This document shows positions 34,999 to 48,216 of a stretch of DNA of 64,000 nucleotides, piece by piece. A program made the position numbers and the translations under genes. Each line of letters starts with the position of its first letter. Within the stretch, counting starts at the first letter, position 1. Location: positions 434,001-498,000 of the forward strand of contig VJWN01000013.1 in the NCBI GenBank assembly GCA_007644065.1, given 5' to 3'. The stretch is from Margaritispora aquatica. Taxonomy: Eukaryota; Ascomycota; Leotiomycetes; Helotiales; Discinellaceae. Under the pieces are notes generated by a model, which was not told where the DNA came from, did not search any database, and saw only the letters and a list, made by a program, of their open reading frames with translations.

Positions 34999-36021
34999 AT
35001 ATTGCTTGATCTGCACATGAGCCTTTGGGACCATTGTTAGAGCGAGGGATAGCTTTCCGATACCTCATTTTCACTTGCTCTTAGGGTTGTGTTTCAGAAG
35101 AGAGTGTGTGCACAGGATCTCAAATTTGTTGATGGCCAGGTCTTGCATGTTCATCCAATTTCCAGCGATAGATGCTTTCAGTGTCATTGGGGGAAGGTCA
35201 AAATCATAATCAAAATAACTCGGATAAATCAAGATAGCCTAAAAACCGTCATTGGCAGATTTTACGAAGCGCGAACGCAAACCTGTGAGAGTAATAAGTC
35301 CACCCTCGCTTAATCCAATCTCATCTCACCCTCGCACTCAAGCAGGGCATTCCGCAGTTTTATTGACGGCCAATAGAGCATTATTACCACCTTGGAGCCA
35401 TAGCTGCGTGTGGGAATCAATCCTCACCACTGGCTCAAAATGTGAAGTTGGGGATTATAATTTGAAATCTAGTATTGACTGTATCACTATTTGTACTCGC
35501 TTAGGCATCCCCAGAAATATTCGTAAAACGCGCAAAAAAATGTAGTTACGACATTGCGCGGTCTTCATATCTCCAGGCGCAGAGGTATTCTCATGCTTGC
35601 AGTGCAACTTCTTGCTCTATCAAATGATATGTGCTTCGCCAACGGCATCAAGCAAAATAATGTCAGTAACACGTGTCGAGGAAGTGGTCTTCGATGTCAA
35701 TCGGCGAAGAAGGCTTCGAAGAAAGGTCAAGGACACGAAGATCACATATAATAGTTTCATAGTTTCATAGTTTTCATCTCTGAGTTGTGTCATTCTCATC
35801 AAGTAGAATTATACATCTTTTGAAAAGCTCTCCGACATGCGGTAACGTAATATCCATCAGTTGCCAAGTTAGTATAAAGTGCTGCCTTGGGATAGGCATA
35901 TAAACTTTGTGTGTTCAGCCCTCGGAAAGATCTATAGCCCTCTCTAAGAACCTCCGACAAAAACCTTGCGGTATCCCGTGCCAATAGGCATGAAGTTTTC
36001 ATCAATAATCTCCAACAAGTC
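34999..36021. other. intergenic, no gene seen
   Basis: Short open frames on both strands without domain features. AT-rich. Confidence 0.5.
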
Positions 36022-37878
36022 TTAGTCCAAGCTCGTATCCAACGTGACAGAGTTAAGATTCAAATCCTCTTCGGCGTGCTCTTCAGCATGCAGTCTACCT
36101 TCTTCCATCAAGTGTTCGTCTCTCTTCTTTCCGGCCTCCAATTAATCCCGAGGTTCCAAATCCAAACTTGTCGAGCAGCTAGGCGAAGACGTCGGTGCAT
36201 TGGTTCCTCCCGGTGGCTTCACCAGCATAATATTTCCTAACTTAGCCTTCTCTCTTCTCTTTCGCATTATTTTCTTTGCTGTTCGGAATGCATTCACATG
36301 AAAGATCACAATGTTGCATATATTTATACAAATGAAAAGAATATAGATAATAAACAAGAGGAAGCTCTAGATGCCGATTCCCATCAATCCGCCGAAGAGC
36401 ATAGAGACTAGCGCATAGAAAATTAACATGGTGTTCAAGACCTTTCTTTCCCTGAGTTTTGCGAATGGAATGTTGGTCTTGCGCTTTGAAGATGATGATG
36501 CTGGTGATACTGAGACGCCAGGATGTGGAGAGGTCTCGAAGGCAAGAAATGTACCTTCTGACATGAAACTGGCTGTGGAAGACGATACAGTAGCCGACGA
36601 GTCGTTGTGTGATTTCAGGGTCTCTAAACTAACACCAAGCTGCTCTTTCCCTAAATTTGATGGATTTTCATTCCTCAATAAATTTTTGGACACCAGGTAG
36701 AATCTTCGTATCAAGGTTCGGAGCCACCAGACCACGAGTTGGAATAAACCCTATGAAATAATCAGCCTAGAGCCCATTCTTTTGAAGATATTTTACTCCT
36801 ACGTCGTTAATATCTATTCATAGTCAGTGGCTACTACCAGTTCGCATGCAGATTCTATTCGTACCTGGGTTTGCGCGGGTGTCATTATAAGTCTCAATAA
36901 ACGTGAGGCAAGGTATGCATCTCATAATCAACGGCACCGTCTGTCCGAAATCAATCTCGTCCGTATTATTCAACGTTTGAGGGGCATAGATTCGAGTCGC
37001 AACTAGGTATTTGATTCCATACGAGAGATTAAAGAGCACAGTAAGGAACTCAGAAAGGAAAGAGTCCTCGAAGTCGACTAAAATACCCGCCAAATTGAAT
37101 ACGTATCGCATCAAACGCGAGCTGGTGGACGCAGCTTTGCACCTGAAGAACTCCCTCTTGGAAGTGCTTTCGGGACGTACATGTGATTGCATCACTTCGT
37201 GTGTGTACCATCGCTCGAAATCTTCGTCGTTCAAATATGCCTCCTTCTTGGAGCTGCAGCAGAATCATTTGAGTGAAATTTTGAGGAAGTCCGTATTGGG
37301 TCCTTGATACACATAGCACAAATTACAGGAGTATATCCAAAGCTGCATCAAGATTGTGAACGCAGAATTTGGAACTCCTGCCATAACATCGATGGCACAC
37401 ATGATCGGAATAGAAGTGTCCGTATCTTCTGAGCCACCGCTACCAATAAACAGTAGATAAGCAGCTCGAGGTTGAAAATCATTGCTGTTGTTCGAATGTC
37501 TCTAATTTTCTTGTTTTCCCTAAGATACTGCCGAAGGACGATGAGCGTCGTCTGATGCGTGGTCGATGATAAAAGCGACAGACTAGTGACCACTTGAAAC
37601 TCATATATGCTAAGCTTGCATCGTTGTACAAGCGCAGCTATAAGCATTCCCGGTCCAAATACCAGTTGCTGATCACTGAGCGATAGTAAAACATTACGGA
37701 TACCTTCACGTCGCTGGTCATCATTTTCTGAACGAACCTGTTTGGGGCGTCCAGTAGACCATGTCTGAATGAAGTTCCAATCGGCCCAGGTTAGACGGCT
37801 CCCCGGCAGCGAGTCTGTGATATAACCGAAGAACATGACCAGAACAGTCGCGATGGTAGTTATTAAGAATGCAGTCAT
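36022..37878 (-). pseudogene. decayed fungal multi-pass membrane protein gene (SDQQLV family)
   Basis: The start at 37878 opens with a membrane segment and then LLSLSDQQLVFGPGMLIAA, the signature of a large family of fungal integral membrane proteins of unknown function. The N-terminal frame must shift near 37440-37450 to reach SIPIMCAIDVMAGV. A plausible 57-nt intron (GTATCA..CTGCAG) removes an apparent TGA at about 37270. The downstream parts (DFGQTVPLIM, then VVWWLRTLIRRFY from about 36750) cannot be joined in phase with canonical splice sites. The last part reads in frame through TAG at 36367-36369 and TAA at 36142-36144 to an acidic tail ending at 36022. At least two nonsense codons and one frame change point to a pseudogene; assembly error is the alternative. 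Confidence 0.6.
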
Positions 37879-38533
37879 GATCTACTTAAATTAACTTCGA
37901 GTTTGTCCCGACATAGGTGATTCCCGCTGACCCCAATACCGACAATGTCTGGAATGACGGAAATTACTCTTGGGGAATCCAGGTCAGTGCAATTGACCAC
38001 CCCTCCACAACAGAAAGAGCTCTCCATGGTTAGCTCGCTTAAACAAATGAAATATGAATTTTCAGTTAAAGATTTATGAGCTTAAAATGATGAACGATGA
38101 GGAACAGTGATACATCGGTAGAAAAGAAAGCGAGTAGGTTCAAATAACATTAAATCCGCATATAATAGCTACACAATATGGTGGCAGACACTATGGATAC
38201 CTAGAACAAGGCTGGGCATACCTAGGTATGCCCCGTTTGAACATACTGACTCGGCTTTGGGTAAGGCTTTCTCTGATCCATGGGGATCATACCTCAAGCA
38301 GGCAGTGAGAGTCTGTCTGATGTAAGACTTACATCTGTCAATACATCTCAATGGCCTTCGCCATCGGGCGTGGTGACTTGTCGGTTTTTTTTATACTTCT
38401 GTATGCGCGCTTGATCACTTAGAGAAATTAGGCGGATCCAATGAGGTATAATGGTGGCGTAAAAACTATGCTGTGCCTCCCAGGCATATGAACACTCCAG
38501 AAATCGAGTCACCACCCCAAATATCTTCATCCA
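37879..38533. other. intergenic with 20-bp perfect palindrome
   Basis: Divergent spacer between the membrane-protein pseudogene (-) and the F-box gene (+). A perfect palindrome lies at 38214-38233. Otherwise AT-rich and featureless. Confidence 0.6.
38214..38233. repeat. 20-bp perfect palindrome
   Basis: GGGCATACCTAGGTATGCCC is identical to its reverse complement over all 20 bases, centred on ACCTAGGT. It is about 300 bp upstream of the F-box start codon. Such a site could bind a dimeric factor; nothing else supports this. Confidence 0.85.
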
Positions 38534-39970
38534 ATGTCACTTCTATCACTCTCTCCAGAGATCCTGACCCAAATTTTGAAAGATTGCTCTACTCTCCAGG
38601 AAGTCTTCGCCTTTGTTTCAACATGTCAACGGCTCTATTCCATTTGGATAGCACATGCCAACCCAATTATCTGGGACGTTGGAAGGAGAAGCATCGTGGT
38701 TTTTGATGATGCCTTAATGGCTGTAGACACTGCTAATAATACTGAGAGATGGAAATAAGGCACTAACGGTTTCTAGGTTCGGGCGACCGAGATAGTGAGG
38801 CAGGCTTGTGAGAGGGATGAGCTTCCTCCGCATCCATTCCCACTTCTCGAGCTAAGCGGGAAAGCTCGTAAGCCGAATCTAACTGAGATGAAAGCCGTGT
38901 TTGATTTTCAGCACTTTGTGCGTTGCATTGAGTACCAGATCTTACATGTCAATCGCTGGTCAGATTTTAACACTTGCCTTGACTCCATACCTTGGAATGA
39001 ACCGGACACCAACTGTGATGCATGGAGAACCAATCTCTTTAGATGTCTGTACAGAACCATCCTGATAGCCGCCACACTTACAAGATCTTATATGGAACCA
39101 TTTCTCCTGGCAACCAAGGCAAATGATATTGGCTTCATAGAGCGTTGGGAACACTGGCCTGAAGGTGAGAGTATATCGATGGACGATGATGATCCAGAGC
39201 AGATCGCAGAGCAAGATCTGGAGAATATACGACAATATCCGATGTACAACTTCGACGCCGATGATGCCAGTGAGGAAGGGATATTAAGAGACGATGGTTG
39301 TCAGGAGGCTTTTGGCCATTTGTCAAGCTGGCTTGTCGAGGATGCCAAGACACGACCTTGCCCTCTAGAGATTTTTGGACGTGGAGCATCGCGAGCAGTA
39401 TCCAAGTCCAGAGCTGCCTACGCCGATGGAGTTGGAGATACAAGTCGTCTATTCGCCGCATACCTGCACATATCAAGTCGACTATCCAACAGTGACAGGA
39501 AAGCGCATCACGATCGTGACGAGCTTAGCGAGAAGTTTTCGACACCCACAGGCCATGTACGAAAGGTCTCGGTCGTCCTATTTGGAATTTTTCAAGTTGA
39601 GGAGATCACCATGCCGGTGAAGATAGAGGACTGCGCGACCTTGCACCTGACTGCTGAGATAACGTTCAAAGAGCGTGACTATCCCGATGTCGCCATGATA
39701 CTGGACAAGGTGTTTCTGATGTCCAGCAGACCGGACCTACACGATGGGTGGCGCACGCCTCGGGGTATGTTCCGCTTCTTTGCCTTCACCGCGAGGAGAT
39801 ACCAGGATTTGCGGTTCCACGAAGAGGCCTTCGCGGAGTTTGGTGAGAATGGGATGAATTCCATCATGAGACCTGAAACTTTTCGTCCTGGTGAGGTCGG
39901 TAGTATGTTTCAGGAATACTCGAATCCGGTGTTGAGTCATAGCGAACCTGGGATGAGAGAGTACTGGTAG
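38534..39970 (+). CDS. F-box protein
   Basis: Two exons, 38534-38722 and 38777-39970, joined in phase 0 across a 54-nt intron, give 460 residues. Residues 1-50 (LLSLSPEILTQILKDCSTLQEVFAFVSTCQRLYSIW) match the fungal F-box, LPxEILxxIL...L..l..l..tcr.l..i. The remaining 400 residues have no repeat (WD40, LRR) that would mark the substrate-binding part; two acidic stretches occur at about 190-245. F-box proteins recruit substrates to SCF ubiquitin ligases through Skp1, so a substrate-adaptor role is likely. This style of long, unclassified C-terminal region is common among expanded F-box families of filamentous ascomycetes. Confidence 0.8.
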
Positions 39971-40936
39971 GCTTTTCAGACCTCGAATATAGGCAAAATT
40001 GAAGGCTGCCAGCTTAGCATGTAGCCTAGTTATCGAGCTATAAATTCAGACCGCATAGACAGACTCCAAATTTCAAGTTGACTGTTCAATAGAGAACACT
40101 AAAAAGCTTACATAACTTCCATTCCGTGTTGCTAAAATCCTGTGGCTTCTCAACTTCTCATGCCACAATGCCACTTGGCAACAGGGCGGCGTATAGCCAT
40201 CAGACATTCGAAGATTTGCACCGTATCAAACACCACTTGTTGTTTTACCACGAACAAACTCAAATGGTGCACATTTCTACGCCTTCAAAGAAACACATTG
40301 AACCTCTCAACACTCAGGAAGACTTCTTACATGAAGCAAACACTGTGCTCATATTCACTAAAGCAAAAGTTAATGGATTGCTGGAAAGTTCTTGATCGAG
40401 ATCTTATAGGTGATGAAGCAGCTACCTCGTCCGCCCCAAAAACCCCAAGAAGAATGAATGACGATTGAGAACAGAAAGTACCATACAAACTCAAATGGAA
40501 CCAGGAACTCGTTCGAAAGGTTGCTTACTAAGAAGAGGACAATTCTCTCTTTCCGATCAACTTGTAAAACTGCGAAAGTGAAAAATTGAAACACCAACAT
40601 GACAAGTCGCGAACGACCTAGGTAAGATCCCGTATGGCGTGAAAAGCAACACCATTTCAACCCACTCAAACATCGATTATGCTCGTACGCTACCGAATGA
40701 GCATACCAACAGCGTTTGTAAGACCGAAATTCAAACACAAAAATATTTGCATGTGTGCGAAAGGCACTTTGGTATATGTACTGAAAGAGCAAAACGCCAG
40801 TCATCGCCATAGATAGTCAACCCCCCCAAGCCTCAAGCTGGGCCAAAGTGACACCCGGACTCCATCCCGAATTCACCTGCGGATATCCAACAGTTCCTCC
40901 GCGACTTTCCAACGCCCGTAAAAACAATACAAAAGA
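39971..40936. other. convergent intergenic region
   Basis: 3' flanks of the F-box gene (+) and ecm14 (-). ACCTAGGT occurs at 40616-40623. No gene seen. Confidence 0.6.
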
Positions 40937-42714
40937 TCATATTTTCCGCCTTCGCTTAAGCTCCCAGTTCACATCCTCGGTTTCGTAGTCAACCTCGCCA
41001 ACTTCATTCACATCTACCTGCGGCACTTCGACCACAGTAGCCACGATTTCTGATTCGTGTGGTTGATATAATTCTTTAAAAAGCGTGGACTCAATGCCCT
41101 TGTTTCCTAGCAGGTAGTCGCCAAAGTATTTCAAGGCGTTGAAAGCCTCTTTGCCAGTAGGAACAATGTTCTTGGCGGGAAGCAAGAAGCCATAGCTGCC
41201 AGTATCCCTCAATTTGATCTGGTAGCTATATCGAACGCCCATTTCATGATAGAACCAGTCAATAGCCGAGCCACCGCCAGTTTCCATCCTCGAAGCTCCA
41301 ATTCCACCTTCAGATCCCGAAGCAACAGCTCCCTCACATGCTGATGCAACACTGTACTGCTCCCCACTAGAGATCCGGATTGCCTTAGCAAGCCCCATAG
41401 CCAATTCCTCCAGATTTTCGAGACTCGGAGGGCTGGCTCGACATGAGTAGGAGTACGGGTAGAGAACTTGTTGCGAGTAAGAATGCATATCCAGAAATCC
41501 GACGAAGTGGACGCCATTATTATCAGTTTCATTTCTTGCCCATTGGGCGACTCGATGCGATTCAACTGCTTGGAATGGCTCATCGCCTGGATAGCTCTCG
41601 CTGCAGGGGTTGCTCTGATACGTCTTCCCATCCCACTCAAAGCCAAATCCGCGGTCTAGATCTAGTCCCTTGCAAAATCTTAGACTTGTTTGTTGACGAT
41701 TCTTTCTCCACAGCCGATCATTCTCCCATGTATAGACATAGCCATCCGGATTGGTGGTGGGGATAAACACGAAGTCAAATTCCTCGAGCAGTTTTGTGAT
41801 TCCAGGCGCTTTGCCATAAGAAGTTATCAAGGACCATGCCATATACATCACAGTGCTGACCGATATCCATTCTCTGGCGTGGAAGCCCCCAGTGACCATG
41901 ATCGTTTTCCTTTTTGTTTGCGACTCTGGCAAGTTTGGGGATACACCAACTTTGAGAGCAGGAATGTCCCTGCCTTCATATGATGTTCCAATGTTGATCA
42001 TGCGAACATGCGTCGTGAACATCGATGCCATCAGATCCATCCACCTTCCGATAACGGAATACGGTTGATAATTTCGAAAGAAAAGATCGTCTGAGCTCTT
42101 TGAGTTAAATGTGAACGCTCTCGCGGACTGATTGGGCGGCAAAGCCGGCTCTCCTAACGAACTCAATGGGTAGGTATTATAGATGATATTTGCTACATCA
42201 GGTATCAAGTTCGAGTATGCATTTCGCAATGATTTGGGAAGGAGACCGAGTAATGAGGGAATCTACAGAATCATCAGTATTGGTACTATTAGCCATGATT
42301 CGATAAATTCACATCGTCCTCGCGCATACGAATGTCTGCCCAGTTGTTTGTAAAAGCCCATATGTCCAGAAACAAGGTGTCCGCGGCCTCTGCCAGTACC
42401 TTCTCCTCTGCCGCAGTACTCAGGTTAAACCGCAATACGACATCGCCTCCATATTTTGCGACCAAGTTCTTGGGAAGCTGGGAGCTTGATGGTCGTATGG
42501 TGACTGGCTGGGGACCGAATACCTTCTCTATCAAGGTGTTTCGTAGCCAGGTCCAGTGTGGAAATATAGTATATTTTGCAGACTGCACATTATCCCTTTG
42601 CTGGGTTGTCGGACTATGGCTAGTGCCAGGAATTACAAAGGCGTGGATAGGACGACCGAGAAGGAAGAGGAACAGAACGAAGGACAGAAGCGTTATCTGC
42701 TGCACAGAACGCAT
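40937..42714 (-). CDS. ecm14: inactive metallocarboxypeptidase Ecm14
   Basis: Two exons, 42714-42313 and 42262-40937, phase 0, give 575 residues, the usual size for Ecm14. A signal peptide covers about 1-20, a propeptide-like region about 50-170, and an M14 carboxypeptidase fold about 190-515. Zinc ligands are kept: His262 and Glu265 in FHAREW, and His394 in DMHSYSQ. The position of the catalytic glutamate (Glu270 in carboxypeptidase A, within ELRDTG) is lysine here, Lys484 in [16 protein letters not shown]. This substitution defines Ecm14, a fungal secretory-pathway pseudo-enzyme linked to cell-wall phenotypes in yeast. The start follows from the signal peptide; an in-frame upstream TTG was not used. 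The C-terminal tail is acidic, then basic (LKRRRKI). Confidence 0.93.
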
Positions 42715-43771
42715 CTTCAATGGCGCATGGGTGGAGACCCTATGACTAGCAGGAGCGTCGCCGTCGCAAATTTAAAGGGCTTGGATACAGAGTGGGATTG
42801 ATGGTGGAATTGGGATGTTGTGAGATTGTGGGGGGTTGTGAGCTTGTGAGGTGCTGGTTTCGTAAAGTCAAGACTGATGATAGAATCTGAGAATCTGAGA
42901 ATCATAAGATACCTTACAGTACCATAGCACAGCGGGGACTCGGGAGCCCAGGCAGCCAAATAATGGCGGGCAGGAACATGGGGTAGTTGAGTGGCTGAAT
43001 AGAAGCAAATAGTGGAGAACAAAGAAGTGGCCCAGGCTCATTCAACGTGCTCAGGTGGCTGGAGAGACGATACTAATCCCTGAGGAAGGAGCAATTCCCC
43101 CTGTAGCTCTTGCTTTTCAAGCAGGTGCAAGCGTGCAAGCGTGCAAGCGTACAAGTGTGTAAACGTGCAGCTAGCCCTAAGTTTTTTTCCCCGAGCAGTC
43201 GGGCTCTCCCCCCCCCCCCCCCCCTAAACCACTCTGGTCCTTTCCTTGGGTCAGAAATCCGACGTGCTCCAATCCGACCCAAGCTTCTTCCCAAATCATC
43301 ACCTTCTGCTTCCAGGTGGTGGCACCAGCAGCAGCAGCATTTGCATTTGGACCCATCTATTAAATCTTGATAATGGGCCTCGCCAAGACTTAGCTCAGGT
43401 AAATCAACTACGCAGAAACCCTCGCATGCTGCTGTTTGTTCAATCGAATCGAAACTTGTCACTTCTATCAGACATACGGAGTATTACCCATGAGAAGCAA
43501 AACCCCAGACTTTGCATTGCCCGTTTTGACGACTTCTTCATTGATCCTGGTCAAGAAACGATCGTGAGTTCAGCCATTCGTCGCGAGTTTGCAGGCTCAG
43601 CCTGGGTGCGTAGGGGTCGCTCCCAGCCTCACTCGACATCGACATCGACCATCGACATTGACAACGACATTCAAAACCAAAACACATCGTCACCTCCTAG
43701 CACGGATGGAAGTTCCGGACCACATCTCTTCATGATCCAGAGATCAATGATTTCACCGTAGCAATCCAATC
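42715..43771. promoter_or_regulatory. divergent intergenic region, ecm14 / Sec7 GEF
   Basis: Contains degenerate GTGCAAGC-type repeats at about 43125-43170 and a 17-C homopolymer at 43208-43224. The Sec7 leader is rich in short ACATCG/ATCGAC repeats near 43635-43675. Confidence 0.5.
43208..43224. repeat. poly-C run, 17 nt
   Basis: Uninterrupted C17 on the + strand. Homopolymer length may be affected by sequencing error. Confidence 0.85.
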
Positions 43772-46700
43772 ATGCCGTTCATGCCTGGTTTGTTGCGTCG
43801 ACGTGCACCTCCTCCTGAGGTTGAGCGACGACACAGCTTTTACTCCAACCAATCTGCCAGCAATCCGACCGTCCATCACGATGGCAGAGCCAGTGAACAA
43901 ATTCCACGACGTCCATCTGCGGCCGAGTTTCTGTCTCCAGGATTTGTGCCAGGCGAGACAACAACAACCAGATTATCGGTCGAGAACAGCACCGAGTCGT
44001 TGCATCGCGCTGCATCTCCACCAGTACAGGAAGAGAGTTCCAAACATCGACGATTTAGCATGCTGAAGTTTCGCCATGCCTCAGACTCCCAACTATCTAC
44101 TCGAGGTAGGCTGTCCATGTCTGATGATTATTGGGATTTAAATTATACTAACCATCAACCTAGCGCGGCTGCAAGCCCAAGCTGATGCTGCCCCTCCTCC
44201 GATGCCACATCGTAAGCGCATTCAATACCGACGGCTTCCAATGAACAAAAGCTAATGTTAGAACAGCTCCTGAAATTATAACCACGGCACCTACAATGGA
44301 CATTAACGTTGCGAAAACTGCGAAAAAGAAATCAAGGATTGTGCTTCCAGGACGTTCAAAAACTACCTCGACTGAGATCACGCTCGCGGAACCAATGGGG
44401 GGATCACTGAGAGTTACCAAGAATGAGAAGAAGGAGCGACGAAAAACTATGGTAGAAAGTGCACCATCTGGACCCAGAGGCCGTGTAACGTTTGATGAAC
44501 CAGAACGCCCGTTAACTCAGTCTGGCACCTCACCTCCAGAATACGGCGACGAGACAAATTCCGCGTTAGCTCTTCCTGTCAATCGATTATCCGAATCTTC
44601 CAGATCAGATGGCAGCTCTGGTGATCATGGCGTGTATGCAACGACCACCACAACGACTCACACGGTTCATACGACAACGACGTTTTTCCGACTCCCTCGT
44701 CGAAGGAAACCTGCTCCGTTCTTTGACCTCTCGCACCTCCCACAGAAGACATCTACTCAGGACTCATCACAAGCTCTTGCACCACCACGTGCATCTGCTA
44801 GTTCTACGAGATTAGCTGGCACTGAGTCACCTGCTGTGAAGTCGCTACGTTCTCCTTCTAATGATGATATGCTTGGCAATGGAGGATTTCACTCCCCTTT
44901 GCCATCTCCGTCACGAACCTCACATGCTCTCGCAAAAGCATCATCGACATTTGCTGCACCCGCAGTCCCATTACTTCGTCAAGGGTCAAATGCATCTACT
45001 AAATCATCCCCAACACGTACCAGATTAAGTGTGCGCGGGAGATCCTCCACCTTGAGTTCCCTTCGAAATATGCCAAGTGAAGATGCCTTACCAACTCCCA
45101 CGTTGCCTTCCACACGGACTTCTACTTCGACGGGAAGAAAGAGTTTTGGGGATTTATTTGGACTTTCCCACCGCTTACGACAGAATTCAGAACCCCCCTT
45201 CCCCAAAGGTTCCGGGCAAGCAACTCCTGGTTCAAGTACATCAAAGACCAATTCGATGCAATTGTCTAGAGAGCCAGCAATTATATTGCCAGAGCGCTTT
45301 GATGACGACACTCCAGCAAAATACCTTGTTCGCTTAGAAGAAGCTGTCAGTCGCGGCGTGGTTGCAAGTGTTCTCTCAAAGGGAACAGACTCATTCTCTC
45401 AGCAAGTATTGAGAAGTTATATGCGTGGTTTCGGATTCTTTGGGGACCCAATGGACATGGCAATTCGAAAATTGCTTATGGAAGTCGAGTTACCTAAGGA
45501 GACCCAACAAATTGACAGATGTCTTCAAGGATTTGCAAACCGATATCATGAGTGTAATCCTGGAATCTATGCCTCTCCCGACCAGGCCTACTTCATTGCC
45601 TTTTCACTACTGATTTTGCATACTGACGTTTTCAACAAGAATAATAAACATAAAATGCAGAAACCAGATTACATCAAAAACACTCGTGGCGAAGGCATCT
45701 TTGATGAAATTCTGGAATGTTTCTACGATAATATCTCATATACACCTTTCATCCATGTTGAAGATGACCTGGACATTAACGGGGAACGGATCATCCAGCA
45801 CAAGATGAGGAAGAAGTCTTCGATCTTTCCACGTGGAGCTGTTGATCCTACGAAACGGCCCTCTAAAGAACCTGTTGATCCTTATACACTTATCATCGAC
45901 AACAAATTGGAGACCTTGAGGCCAAATCTTAAAGAGGTTATGCATTGTGAGGAGCATTACAGTTACCTGGGGACAGCTCCATCTTTGAATCTTGCAGATT
46001 TGCAAAAGACCTTTTTCAGAACAGGTGTTCTTCAAATTGTGTCTGCCCGATCCCGCCCAGATGCATTTATGTCTGACAAGACAGTCAATAACCCCGAGGA
46101 AGCTCATCCTGGGATTGTTGACATAAAAATTACCAAAGTAGGGCTACTTTGGCGCAAAGATGCCAAGAAGAAGAAGACCAGATCGCCATGGCAAGAATGG
46201 GGTGCAATCCTGACTGGTGCTCAGCTGTATTTTTTCAGAAACACAACTTGGATCAAAAATTTGATGCATCAGCTGGAACAGCATATCAAACAAGGCCATG
46301 ATGGAACTCCTGTCATTTTCAAACCTCCTTTGGATCAGTTCAAACCCGATGCCCTCATGTCAACTGATGATGCCGTGGCTCTGCTTGACGTAGATTACAA
46401 GAAGCACAAAAATGCTTTTGTATTCGTGCGTCATGGTGGGTTCGAAGAGACTTTCTTAGCTGACAACGAGCAAGAGATGAATGACTGGCTTGCGAAACTC
46501 AATTATGCGGCAGCTTTCCGTACATCTGGCGTACGCATGCGAGGAGTTGTTGGCGGAAATTATGATGGCCAACGAACTCGCGGGATACGACGATTGGATA
46601 GTCACAACGACTCAGCAAAATCGATACAAACACCAACGGGAGAAGTAACTATTGTAAGTGGAAAAATTGACACCAAGATGGCTCAGGATATCCTTGCTGC

Positions 46701-48216
46701 AAGACGTGAGATTATGCTACAGAAGATCCACGATGCCGAAGAGAAACTTGTGGCTGCACAGAAGCAACTTGATGCCCAGCTCAGAAACGCTCGGCATCTT
46801 CAAATTCTGGCGCCAATTCAGCCCAAAACGCGCGAGCAGGTCGTGATGGCGGCAGGTCGTATGGCGGCACAGTTGAAATGGGGCCGCATGGAAATCTGGC
46901 GATTGAGATGCCACAGAGATATATTGTCTATGGATTTGGAAGAAGAGAAATACCACGATGGGTCAGCCTCCCGTCCAGAGGCGAAGTCCGAAACACCCAC
47001 ATCAGAGAGGACAATTCTTCCTCGATTGTCATCAAAGGCAAGCACGATTCACCCACAGAGAACTCCAAAATCTCCTACTTCATATTCGTCCAATCGTCCC
47101 CTGACCTCTGACGGCCAAGAAAAACCTGTTGAGTCACAAACCGAAGATGTCTTTGCCACATCTCCTACTCTAACTCACTCCTCGAGCTTCCACAAAGCTC
47201 AAGCTTCTTGGGAATTGCCGCCTCTTAGCTTTGATGCACTTGCTGGCCGAAAACCATCCGTTTCGGGATCTATTCTGCCTTCGAGTCCTGGTTTGCTTCT
47301 CAAACCGTCCAAAAATAGCTTGAAGCCTGTAACAACAAAAGAAACACAGCGTGCTCCGTCTCCAAATATTGATGCTGCGGAGCAGGCAGTACTCGCAGAA
47401 GCTGGGCTTGTCGAAACTGACCAAACTCCAGAAGGAAAGCGGCCAGTGACTGCTATAGAAGCCGGTGAAAGTAAAGATGCGATAGAGAAAGAGAAGATAG
47501 GCCGAGGCAACATTCGTCGAAGTCTCCATCGCACCCTTCGAGATGCACATGTACCAACTCATCATCGAAGCCGCAAGGGCAAAGATTCTTCTTCTAGCAC
47601 AGCTATGTCCGACGAGAGCAAAGACGATGTCCTTGCTCGAGGCACTGGTAGTTTTGTGGTTCATGGTAAAAAAGCATCTGTTATAACTTTCGGGTCGGAG
47701 CTTCAAAGCATGTCTCCTGACGAGCGCCTCCGACTTCGAAAGCAACCCAACAAAGATGACGCAGAAATGGGATCACCTGGAACTATGAACGATTTCAATT
47801 CTATCTTGGCGGAGCCCTACGAGTATCACGAACGTCACGATTCTGCAGCAACAACCAGTACAACAACCGCAAGAAGTTTCAGAGAGTTGCACAAGAAGCT
47901 GGCGGCTCATAGTGCAAATGCGCCTGCAGTAGCTTCTGATGGAGAGGACAGCGATGATGGAGGCGATTCAGATGGAAGACGCACACCTCTTGCCCCTGTG
48001 GAAGATGAGGATGAGGAAGACACGGATAGTCGACCTGGGAGCCAAGCCAACCAAGCTGCTTTTTACACTCCCGAGGCTTCCAATTCCCCACGACTCAATG
48101 CTACTTCGGGCAGCGGGTCTGCTACGAACCTGTACGATGATGAGGGCGAGTTTGACGAAACTCTCGAGGATGAGACATTGTCTACGGTTATTCATACTGT
48201 AGTGAGTCAGGCATAA
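43772..48216 (+). CDS. Sec7/PH-domain Arf guanine-nucleotide exchange factor (Syt1-like)
   Basis: Three exons, 43772-44105, 44164-44211 and 44267-48216, give 1443 residues. A long disordered Ser/Thr/Pro-rich N-terminus precedes the Sec7 domain, about 470-630. Its glutamic finger is present in ELPKETQQIDRCLQGFANRY (Glu539), so nucleotide exchange activity on an Arf GTPase is expected. A PH domain follows at about 745-885 (VGLLWRKDA...WQEWGAILTGAQLYFFRN...EMNDWLAKLNYAA), then a coiled coil at about 915-960, and a disordered, acidic C-terminus. This architecture matches yeast Syt1, and less closely Yel1, which activate Arl1/Arf on Golgi or plasma membranes. The 48-nt second exon keeps phase. Further introns in the long third exon are not needed. 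Confidence 0.88.

Noticed and set aside
43208..43224. Poly-C run as a regulatory or structural element
   Set aside because: A homopolymer of this length is common in fungal spacers and prone to sequencing error; recorded only as a repeat.
47170..47745. 191-codon minus-strand frame antisense to the Sec7 gene
   Set aside because: Mirror of a Ser/Lys-rich coding region on the other strand; no independent features.
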